Of a DNA stretch of 15,564 bases, positions 1 through 7,555 are shown one piece after another. Numbering within the stretch: the first letter of the stretch is position 1; each line of letters opens with the position of its first letter. Source of the DNA: Gammaproteobacteria bacterium UBA6968 (lineage in GTDB: Bacteria > Pseudomonadota > Gammaproteobacteria > Pseudomonadales > Azotimanducaceae); the NCBI GenBank assembly GCA_002450255.1, contig DJYW01000015.1:2582-18145 (forward strand), read 5' to 3'. Below the pieces are notes generated by a model. It saw only the letters and a program-made list of their open reading frames with translations. It was not told the DNA's origin and searched no databases. Both the position numbers and the translations under genes were made by a program.

Positions 1-3000
1 TTTATCGGGCCATCGCCACAAACGCTTCGCACTTTTGGGGTGAAACATATCGCGCGCGAAATTGCGGCAACCGTTGGCGTCAATCTGTTACCTGGCACAG
101 ACCTACTAGCCGATGTGCAAGATGCGGCTAAGGCGGCCGAGAAGATGGGTTACCCCGTCATTCTGAAGAGCACCGCAGGCGGCGGCGGTATCGGCATGCA
201 GCGCTGCAACAATAAAGACGAGTTGTTGGGTGCTTATGCGAGCGTAGTGGAAATGGCCGCCGCAAATTTTGCCGAGGCCGGTGTTTTTGTCGAAAAGTTT
301 TTAACCGCAGCGCGCCATGTCGAAGTACAAATATTTGGTGACGGACAAGGCGGCGTAATTGTTCTGGGGGACCGTGACTGTTCCCTGCAGCGTCGCAACC
401 AAAAAGTGGTGGAGGAGTGTCCTGCGCCAAATATACCGGCGCAAGTCCGCGAGGCGTTGCATGCTCAGGCGGCTGCGCTGGGACAACACATACACTATGC
501 CAGTGCCGGCACGGTAGAATTTTTATACGACAGCCAAACACAGCAGTTTTATTTTCTAGAGGTAAACACGAGGTTACAAGTTGAACATGGCGTAACCGAG
601 CTGGTTTACGGCATTGATCTGGTCGAATGGATGGTACGGCTTGCGGACGCGACTCTGCCGCCACTTGAGACTCTGCGGGCCGATCTTGCCCCCCAAGGCG
701 CAGCAATACAGGTACGTTTATATGCTGAGGATCCGTATCTAAATTTTCGGCCTACACCAGGGCAAATGGATATTACGTTTGGAAAGCACCAGCGTCTCGA
801 TACCTGGGTAATTGGCGCCTCACAGGTGTCGCATTGGTTTGATCCACTACTCGCGAATGTGATGAGCTTTGCGGAGACTCGTACCGAAAGCATCAGCAAA
901 CTCTCAACGACGTTACTAGACACCCAAATTCATGGCATAGCCACGAATCGAGATTACTTACACGCAGCCATCAATATGCCGTCTTTTGTTGAGGCGGAGA
1001 TACATACGGGTTGTTTGCAAGATCTTGAGTACGTGCCAAATGAATTTGAAGTAATCCATCCAGGTGTACAGACGACTATTCAGGCTTATCCGGGTCGGCA
1101 GGGGTATTGGGAAGTCGGCGTACCGCCGTCCGGCCCAATGGACGAACTGTCCTTCCAGCTTGGTAACCGCTTGCTTGGTAATACGGCTGCTGCTGCTGGT
1201 TTGGAAATGGTGATGGCAGGTCTATCGCTACGGTTTCGTAACGCTGCCACCTGTGTCGTAACCGGAGCTAACGCATCCGTTACGGTTGGCGCGAAGGCTG
1301 TTGCCTGCAACCAAGTTTTCAACGTTAGGCCGGGTGAAACTCTGACCATTGCAGATTTGAATCAAGGTATGCGCTGCTACTTACTGGTTCGCGGGGGTAT
1401 TGCAGCAAAACCGTTCCTGGGATCTGCAGCAACGTTCACTCTCGGTCAATTCGGTGGACACATGGGGCGCGCACTACGTGCCGGCGATGTGCTGCGTTGG
1501 CAATCGCAAGACCACTTAGCTGCCGCAACCAAGACACAGCTCAGCGTAGCATCGCTATATAAAAACCGTTTGCAAATTCGGGTGTTGATGGGGCCGCATG
1601 GTGCGCCAGACTTTTTTACCGAAGCGGACATGGATCGCCTCTTCAATGCTGCTTGGGACGTGCATCACAACTCCAGTAGAACCGGTGTTCGTTTGATCGG
1701 GCCGCGACCCGACTGGGCGCGAGAGGATGGCGGTGAAGCCGGCCTGCATCCTTCTAATATTCACGATAATGCGTACGCCTTCGGTGCCATAGATTTTACC
1801 GGCGATATGCCAGTGGTGCTCGGGCCGGATGGGCCCTCGCTCGGCGGTTTTGTTTGCCCGGCGGTTGTGATTACTGCGGATCGTTGGAAGCTTGGCCAGC
1901 TGTGCCCTGGTGAAAGCGTTGCCTTGGTCCCGGTAGACTTGGAGGAAGCGCTTGCGGCATCTGCGCAACAAGAACAGTGGCTGCAGACGCTGGGCAGGCA
2001 AGTCCTATCCATGCCGCCAACCAAGCGTATTGACGCCTTAGCCACACCAATTTTGTGGCAGTCCGACGACCAACCTCAGGTTTTGATTCGGCGTGCCGGG
2101 CAGGAATGGATCTTGGTTGAAATCGGGGCTTTGGTTTTGGATTTGCGAAGTCGTGTCATCGTGCATCATCTCGTGCAAGCCATTAGGCAGAGTGATTTAC
2201 CCGGTTTGGTGGAGATGACGCCCGGCATCCGATCCCTGCAGATTCGCTATGCTCCAAAGCAGTGGCAAGTGCAGGCGCTCATAAGGGCCTTACAGCCCAT
2301 GTTTCAAGAAGCTTTGCAATCCCCTGCGTCTAAATTGCCGACGCGGATTGTGCGTATGCCGCTTGCTTGGAACGACCCCGCTTGCCTGCTCGCTGTGGAG
2401 CGGTATATGAAAGGCGTTAGGAGTGATGCGCCCTGGTGTCCAGACAATATTGAATTTATCAGACGAATTAACGGGTTAGATGACCAGCAAGCTGTGCAGG
2501 ACATCGTTTTTAATGCCAGCTATCTGGTTATGGGGCTAGGCGATGTCTATCTGGGTGCGCCGGTTGCAACGCCGCTGGACCCAAGGCATCGCCTTGTAAC
2601 CACCAAATACAATCCGGCACGCACATGGACTGCTGAAAATTCAGTCGGAATTGGTGGTTCCTATATGTGTGTATACGGCATGGAAGGGCCGGGTGGCTAT
2701 CAATTTGTTGGGCGTACCACACCGGTTTGGCGGCAGCAGGGCTTTGCCGGTGATACGGATTCATGTTGGTTGCTGAGGCATTTCGATCAGATTCAGTTTT
2801 ATCCTGTTGATTCACAGGAACTCCTCGAGCTTCGCGAGGCTGCGCAACATGGCGCGTTTGTGCCTAGCATTCAAACCAGCGAATTTGATCTGATTGCGCA
2901 TGAACGTTTTCTTGCGAACGAGTCAGAATCGATCGCGTCTTTTACCAATCAGCGCGATGTCGCATTTCGCGAGGAACTCGCCAGATGGCAGGCAGTGGAT

Positions 3001-3303
3001 TTGCATGACGGTCCTGACGAAAGTTATGAGCAAGTCGCATCTGGTGCTTTTGATAGGAGCTCCATGCTGGATAGTGAGTTGCTGGATGGCCTTGTAGTCG
3101 AGAGTCCGATGACCGCCTCGGTGTGGCGCATTCAGACGGACTCATTGGCGAGCGTGTCGGCTGGAGTAGACATTATTATATTAGAAGCGATGAAAACTGA
3201 GTTTCCGATACAAGCCCCTGTATCTGGTAACGTAAAGTATTTGGTTAGAGAGGGTCAGACGGTAACAGCTGGTCAACCGGTCGCGGTGATCGTATCAAGT
3301 TAA
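1..3303 (+). CDS. uca: Urea carboxylase (5'-truncated by window edge)
   Basis: Biotin-dependent, ATP-driven carboxylation of urea to allophanate, in the cytoplasm. The reading frame is open from base 1, and its first residues (FIGPSPQTLRTFGVKHIARE) belong inside the biotin carboxylase domain, so the GTG at 40 is internal and the true start is upstream; 1100 codons are present against about 1200 usual for the family. Domains in order: ATP-grasp with glycine-rich loop KSTAGGGG (166-189), HVEVQ, and catalytic ExNxRxQVEH (559-588); a KipA/AHS2-like half beginning around 1057 (HPGVQTTIQAYPG); a KipI/AHS1-like half around 2080-2800 with NIEFIRRINGL and YNPARTW; and a C-terminal biotin carrier with EAMKTE, biotinyl lysine codon at 3193-3195. 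No allophanate hydrolase follows. Some family members prefer guanidine, and I cannot decide substrate from sequence alone. Family assignment is very secure. Confidence 0.95.
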   Translation, partial: FIGPSPQTLRTFGVKHIAREIAATVGVNLLPGTDLLADVQDAAKAAEKMGYPVILKSTAGGGGIGMQRCNNKDELLGAYASVVEMAAANFAEAGVFVEKFLTAARHVEVQIFGDGQGGVIVLGDRDCSLQRRNQKVVEECPAPNIPAQVREALHAQAAALGQHIHYASAGTVEFLYDSQTQQFYFLEVNTRLQVEHGVTELVYGIDLVEWMVRLADATLPPLETLRADLAPQGAAIQVRLYAEDPYLNFRPTPGQMDITFGKHQRLDTWVIGASQVSHWFDPLLANVMSFAETRTESISKLSTTLLDTQIHGIATNRDYLHAAINMPSFVEAEIHTGCLQDLEYVPNEFEVIHPGVQTTIQAYPGRQGYWEVGVPPSGPMDELSFQLGNRLLGNTAAAAGLEMVMAGLSLRFRNAATCVVTGANASVTVGAKAVACNQVFNVRPGETLTIADLNQGMRCYLLVRGGIAAKPFLGSAATFTLGQFGGHMGRALRAGDVLRWQSQDHLAAATKTQLSVASLYKNRLQIRVLMGPHGAPDFFTEADMDRLFNAAWDVHHNSSRTGVRLIGPRPDWAREDGGEAGLHPSNIHDNAYAFGAIDFTGDMPVVLGPDGPSLGGFVCPAVVITADRWKLGQLCPGESVALVPVDLEEALAASAQQEQWLQTLGRQVLSMPPTKRIDALATPILWQSDDQPQVLIRRAGQEWILVEIGALVLDLRSRVIVHHLVQAIRQSDLPGLVEMTPGIRSLQIRYAPKQWQVQALIRALQPMFQEALQSPASKLPTRIVRMPLAWNDPACLLAVERYMKGVRSDAPWCPDNIEFIRRINGLDDQQAVQDIVFNASYLVMGLGDVYLGAPVATPLDPRHRLVTTKYNPARTWTAENSVGIGGSYMCVYGMEGPGGYQFVGRTTPVWRQQGFAGDTDSCWLLRHFDQIQFYPVDSQELLELREAAQHGAFVPSIQTSEFDLIAHERFLANESESIASFTNQRDVAFREELARWQAVDLHDGPDESYEQVASGAFDRSSMLDSELLDGLVVESPMTASVWRIQTDSLASVSAGVDIIILEAMKTEFPIQAPVSGNVKYLVREGQTVTAGQPVAVIVSS

Positions 3304-3324
3304 CCGTAAGTTAACGACGGTTTA
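3301..3324. other. Inverted repeat at the urea carboxylase stop codon
   Basis: AACCGT (3302-3307, counting the last stop base) and ACGGTT (3317-3322) form a 6-bp stem with a loop of about nine bases that begins in the stop codon. Only three T residues follow, so it is at best a weak terminator. It may be chance. Confidence 0.25.
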
Positions 3325-3806
3325 GGATTCCTTCGCTCGGCTTGTTATCACAACAGTGCCAGAGACGTGCGCAGGTTTACGGAGCACCAATCGCTAATTT
3401 TGAGGCATTAATCGATCAGGAAGTGCTGCATAGTGCTGCCAAGCAAAAGCCGACAATGTGAGGGCATTTACTAACAATGAGTACCCTTTTTCGCTTTACT
3501 AAACGACGTCTTTGGTGAGTTCGCCGTATCCCCAGGCAAGTTTATTCATCACCTATTTCATGCTGTTATGCGACAGATACGGGTCGCTAGTGCACAGAAT
3601 CGGTTCAGCACTTCGCTTAAGGGACCGATCTGGTGCGAAATGGCTTCCCTTTCGCGCTGAGATTTGTAGAAACATCAATAAAAAGTAAACCTTTTGTTAA
3701 CGGCTGTTTCATGGCACGTAATTTGCTTTGTGAGTGGCGGAGAGCGGTATGTGGTTTGTGCACAGTATCTGGAGGGAATCGCTTAGGTCTTAACAAGGAG
3801 TTATTA
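3304..3806. other. Intergenic stretch, no supported gene
   Basis: About 500 bp between the urea carboxylase and the TonB-dependent receptor. No open frame with a start and ribosome binding site is convincing. A stop-free segment at 3315-3477 (+) without a good start reads protein-like near its end (GAPIANFEALIDQEVLHS) and is discussed as a possible remnant. A 10-bp imperfect tandem repeat around AGTGCTGC lies at 3421-3440. GTTAACGG occurs at 3696-3703, about 100 bp before the receptor. I see no confident sigma-70 promoter. Confidence 0.5.
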
Positions 3807-6800
3807 ATGTTTGGCATGAGAAGGTTCATGAAAGGCGTCGCCGCTTTGGGTGGAACGATCGCCACAGTGGGTATAGTGGGTATAGTGGGTATAGCCGGAG
3901 CCGCGGCTGAAGATGAGGCTGCAATTATCGAAGAAGTCGTAGTGACTGGAACGCGACTTAAAACGACCAACGAGAATTCATCGCAACCGATCGTTAGTCT
4001 AGACGAAGACGCGATTTCGAAATCAGGTGAGTTCGACCTTGGTGAGGTACTCAATGATTCTCCACCGTTATTAAACAGCGTTACTGCAACCAACTCGGTG
4101 GATGCATCGGCTGTGAATATCGGTCAAACGCAAAACTTTGGCGGTTCCGCTTTAGATTTAAGAGGATTAGGCACCAAGAGAACGTTAACCCTTGTAAATG
4201 GCAGGCGCCATGTTTCCGGTATCGAAGGAACCTCCGCTGTCGATATCAGCACCATTCCCAGTGGGTTAATAGAAAGAGTGGATATTCTGTCTGGAGGCGC
4301 TTCTGCTGTATATGGAGCGGATGCCTTAACGGGTGTCGTTAACGTTATTTTGAAAGACGACTTCGAAGGAATCGACGTCGGTATCCAGGCCGGTTCTGAT
4401 CAAGAGGGCGATACTAACGCCAATAGAATGACATTAACGATTGGCAGCAATTTCGCTGAGGGTCGTGGTAACGTCGTAATCGGCATACAAACAGAAAGCG
4501 ATAGCGGTTTGATGATGGGTCAGCGCGATTTCCTTGCGAATTCGATGATACTCAACGACGACCAAAACCCCGCATTACGTTTTCAGAAAGGGGATTTAGA
4601 CTCGTCTTCAACTCCAAACCTGTACCAGTATTACAACTTCGCTAATACAGGTTTATTTCCGTGGGGCTTGAGAATACCGGATCAAGATACCTTCTTAGCA
4701 GAATATGCTGACGAGTTTGGGGACGCGGCGTCGTTGACTACAGCAGAGCAAGCTTTGTTTAGCAGAGCCGCCAATGCGCCACCCAGAGCTTTGCTGCCGG
4801 GTAGAACGTTTAATATTACGTCTGAGTATGGTGTCATCGCCGCCGGTGACTTTGGCGTTGAAGTTCCGTTAGGGAGCGAGCCCGATTTGGACGGTAACGG
4901 CGTAACTGACTGCCTGCAAAGCTTCACAGGTTATAATAGCTCACTCGATGGAGCTGGTGCCTTCGGAATCGCAGGTGGATGTTGGGTTATCCGTCCGGAT
5001 GGCACTGTGGCGCCTTATACCGATGGCCTTGTCGCTGGATCGTTCAACCACTTCGGCGCGACAGATAGCTACATCAGACCTAACCGGAGATCGGCCATTC
5101 CGATTAAGAAACAAGAGTCGATTGATATAAACGGGCACTTTGACCTGAGCGACTCCACCTCTTTTTTCTGGGAAGGTAAGTACGTCTACCAGCAGCTTAA
5201 AATGATGATGGGTGGGCACAATTTTACTGACCTTTTGCATGGACGACCCGACAATCCGTATCTTCCGCAAGAACTGGTGTCACTTGCAAACAATGATGGC
5301 TTAGGCTTTGCTGGGCTCGACGGTGGACTTCACATATCTAGAGACTCCGCCGACTGGGGTCCTAACATTTCTACTAATACTCGGCAGACTACAAGAATAG
5401 TCTTTGGCCTAGAGGGCGAACTATCGGAGAACTTTTCGTATGAGATTTCCGCGAACTTCGGAAAATTCGATAGAAAACTTCTCGACACCGAAGAAATGAT
5501 CGCAGACCGCTTTTTCGCAGCGATTGATGCGGTTACTGATCCTGCTACGGGAGAACCGGTTTGCCGGTCGGACTTAGATCCGACTGCATATCCGAAGACC
5601 ACACCATTTAATATTTTCCAGTTTGTAGGTGGCGGTAACCTTGGTTCATTCTTTACCTTCAACCCCGGGGATGGCCAGTGTAAGCCAATGAACATATGGG
5701 GTGGCGAAGGCGCAATGTCGCAAGAATCTCTCGACTTCATTACTTATGACCGAGTGGTCAAAGAGCAGATTCAACAGCAAGTCGTGTCAGGATTCGTATC
5801 CGGCGATAGCTCTTCGTTTTTCTCTCTGCCGGGCGGCGCCATCGGACTTGTTGCTGGCGTGGAATGGCGCACTGAAGAGTCAAGCCAAACGTTTGGATCG
5901 CTTGACCAAGGCATACTTCCTACTTCGGGCGTAACCTTCGACGGCCAGGCCTTCAGCGCTGGCAGTTGGGTTGGCGATGTCAGTAACGCGAAGAGCCTCG
6001 GCCGAGTGCCCTCGACCAGACTGCTCTCTAGTGGTGCTGACTATGATTTCTTTGATTACTTCTTCGAGGTTGGTTTGCCGATTCTCTCTGATGCGCCACT
6101 TGCTTACGAGTTAGGCTTAGATCTCGCATACAGAAGCAGTGATAACTCTACATTCGGAGAACAGACAACGCTCAAGTACGGTCTAACCTGGGCGCCCACC
6201 ACAGATGCTCGACTGCGTTATACGTACAGCGAAGCGACGCGGGTACCGAACCTGTTCGAACTTTTCTCACCGGAGCAGGGCGCACGTTTCAGGCCTTCTG
6301 ATCCTTGCGATAAAAACAATATCGAGACGGGTGCGGATCCGCTGCTAAGACAAGCCAACTGCATTCAAGATTTAGTTGCTAACAATGTTAGTAACGACAA
6401 TATCTACGATTCCCAGGGCGATTACGCGTTCGAAGATCCTCTTTCTGCAGGCTTCCCAGGTGCGACTGGGGGCAACCCAAATCTGTCGCCTGAAACCGGC
6501 GAAACAACAAGTTTTGGTATTGTTTTCACGCCGCGATTCATCGAGGGTCTAGCGATCTCGGTAGACTTCATCGAAGTTGAGATAGCTGATGCTATTCTTA
6601 GCGTGTCTTCGCAAAACATCGTTGATCGCTGTTACGATTCGGCTTCGCTTGCTAACCAATTCTGTCCTTTGATCAGCAGAAATGACGATACGCTTTCCGC
6701 CCAATCAGGAGGCCTCGATTTCTTGAGGCAGGTGCAGTTGAACTTCGGCGCGGCGGTATATGAAGGAACCGATGTTTCGATTGACTACGGATTCTCCGCT

Positions 6801-7229
6801 TTCGATACATTGTTTTCCGTCGGTGGCGTATGGACATCGGTAAGCAAGTTGGACTTTATTGAGCAAGGTGGCGCTGTTGACGACGAATTAGGTGAGATGC
6901 GTCGTCCTGAAAATTCCGGTTTATTCTCTTTTGGTGCCATTCGCGGTCCTATTTCGCTTGAAGTTTCTACCATGTACTTAAGCAAACAGACGCTCAACTA
7001 TGAAGCGGGTACTGAAATTGAAACGGTTATGGCCAACTTTGGCCCGAGCGCGTTTACTGACGAAGAAACGTTCATTACCGATCTCCGGGGTAGTTATACC
7101 GGGAATAATTATTCCGTTTACTTCGGTGTCAACAATGTCACTGACGAAAATCCTTATGGATCTGAGATAGCCTATCCAGTTAGCCCGATTGGTCGCTATT
7201 TCTACCTGGGTGCAAACTACAGCCTGTAA
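3807..7229 (+). CDS. TonB-dependent outer membrane receptor
   Basis: Outer membrane beta-barrel with N-terminal plug that imports a ligand using TonB-ExbB-ExbD energy. I choose the ATG at 3807 (1140 residues) because AAGGAG lies six bases before it and a signal peptide starts there (basic MRRFMKG, hydrophobic GIVGIVGIAGAAA, cleavage likely after residue 34); the frame is open further upstream to a GTG at 3633, but that stretch is not signal-like. Residues 42-50 (EEVVVTGTR) are the TonB box. The plug carries LVNGRR, IERVDILSGGASAVYGADA and GVVNVILK; the remainder is barrel, ending YFYLGANYSL. At residues 360-368 is a DxDGNGxxD calcium-loop-like motif followed by Cys369, and further cysteine pairs lie in presumed outer loops. 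At 1140 residues it is larger than siderophore receptors (about 700-800), like the big receptors of oligotrophic marine and Caulobacter-type bacteria. Ligand unknown. Confidence 0.95.
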   Translation: MFGMRRFMKGVAALGGTIATVGIVGIVGIAGAAAEDEAAIIEEVVVTGTRLKTTNENSSQPIVSLDEDAISKSGEFDLGEVLNDSPPLLNSVTATNSVDASAVNIGQTQNFGGSALDLRGLGTKRTLTLVNGRRHVSGIEGTSAVDISTIPSGLIERVDILSGGASAVYGADALTGVVNVILKDDFEGIDVGIQAGSDQEGDTNANRMTLTIGSNFAEGRGNVVIGIQTESDSGLMMGQRDFLANSMILNDDQNPALRFQKGDLDSSSTPNLYQYYNFANTGLFPWGLRIPDQDTFLAEYADEFGDAASLTTAEQALFSRAANAPPRALLPGRTFNITSEYGVIAAGDFGVEVPLGSEPDLDGNGVTDCLQSFTGYNSSLDGAGAFGIAGGCWVIRPDGTVAPYTDGLVAGSFNHFGATDSYIRPNRRSAIPIKKQESIDINGHFDLSDSTSFFWEGKYVYQQLKMMMGGHNFTDLLHGRPDNPYLPQELVSLANNDGLGFAGLDGGLHISRDSADWGPNISTNTRQTTRIVFGLEGELSENFSYEISANFGKFDRKLLDTEEMIADRFFAAIDAVTDPATGEPVCRSDLDPTAYPKTTPFNIFQFVGGGNLGSFFTFNPGDGQCKPMNIWGGEGAMSQESLDFITYDRVVKEQIQQQVVSGFVSGDSSSFFSLPGGAIGLVAGVEWRTEESSQTFGSLDQGILPTSGVTFDGQAFSAGSWVGDVSNAKSLGRVPSTRLLSSGADYDFFDYFFEVGLPILSDAPLAYELGLDLAYRSSDNSTFGEQTTLKYGLTWAPTTDARLRYTYSEATRVPNLFELFSPEQGARFRPSDPCDKNNIETGADPLLRQANCIQDLVANNVSNDNIYDSQGDYAFEDPLSAGFPGATGGNPNLSPETGETTSFGIVFTPRFIEGLAISVDFIEVEIADAILSVSSQNIVDRCYDSASLANQFCPLISRNDDTLSAQSGGLDFLRQVQLNFGAAVYEGTDVSIDYGFSAFDTLFSVGGVWTSVSKLDFIEQGGAVDDELGEMRRPENSGLFSFGAIRGPISLEVSTMYLSKQTLNYEAGTEIETVMANFGPSAFTDEETFITDLRGSYTGNNYSVYFGVNNVTDENPYGSEIAYPVSPIGRYFYLGANYSL
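3866..3893 (+). repeat. Three tandem 9-bp units inside the receptor's signal peptide
   Basis: GTGGGTATA occurs three times without a gap (3867-3875, 3876-3884, 3885-3893), and the preceding A also fits the period. It encodes V-G-I three times in the hydrophobic core of the signal peptide (residues 21-29). Because the unit is nine bases, gain or loss of copies keeps the frame and changes only the length of the hydrophobic segment. Confidence 0.9.
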
Positions 7230-7239
7230 GCGGGTGTTC

Positions 7240-7271
7240 CACTTCTCGCGAACCAAGCTGGGTTCGCAGTG
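7240..7271 (+). other. Hairpin just after the receptor stop codon
   Basis: GCGAACC (7248-7254) pairs with GGTTCGC (7261-7267) around a six-base loop; CACT (7240-7243) and AGTG (7268-7271) can extend it across a four-base bulge. It lies directly before the intrinsic terminator and could protect the 3' end of the receptor mRNA. That role is inferred. Confidence 0.5.
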
Positions 7272-7275
7272 AATC

Positions 7276-7310
7276 AAAAGGCCCTAGCCGTAAGCTGGGG
7301 CTTTTTTTTT
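7276..7310 (+). terminator. Intrinsic terminator of the receptor gene
   Basis: GCCCTAGC (7281-7288) pairs with GCTGGGGC (7294-7301) with one T-G wobble around a CGTAA loop, followed by nine T residues (7302-7310). The AAAAG before the stem can pair with the T tract, so it may act on both strands. It separates the receptor from the symporter operon. Confidence 0.88.
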
Positions 7311-7555
7311 GCGCCAAGCACCTTACCGGACGCACTTTATAGCAGCCACTTTTTAGGAAAAACTTTATCCAAAGGACGGCACCGCGCGCTTACCCTAGTG
7401 CCGGTTAGGTTACGCCTTGCTGACTGAAAAGTTCAGGAAGCGGCACGGCATGCGGCTCGAGTCGGGGTTCTGCGGGAAACCGGCCTAGCGCGTTTTTTTA
7501 ACGTCCTGTCTCCGTTAACGGGTACACTTGGCGCCTAACTTGCGGGAGGGGTGTC
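7311..7555. other. Symporter upstream region
   Basis: No gene is seen. It contains a second T-run (7494-7499) without a convincing stem, and the palindromic elements listed separately at 7498-7521. TACACT at 7523-7528 resembles a -10 box but no good -35 is found at the right distance, so the promoter is not assigned. Confidence 0.4.
7498..7521. promoter_or_regulatory. Palindromic operator-like site before the symporter
   Basis: TTAACG (7498-7503) and CGTTAA (7513-7518) are inverted halves nine bases apart, and the second lies in a perfect 10-bp palindrome CCGTTAACGG (7512-7521), 34 bases before the TTG start. The position suits a repressor or activator site. The same GTTAACGG octamer occurs before the receptor at 3696-3703. 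Function inferred. Confidence 0.3.

Noticed and set aside
158..706. Long minus-strand open frame inside the urea carboxylase, and similar antisense frames in other genes
   Set aside because: They lie wholly within confident genes, have arginine- and proline-rich shadow-like composition and no credible domain.
3633..3806. N-terminal extension of the TonB-dependent receptor from the GTG at 3633
   Set aside because: The extra 58 residues have no signal-like character, and a strong AAGGAG plus signal peptide mark the ATG at 3807.
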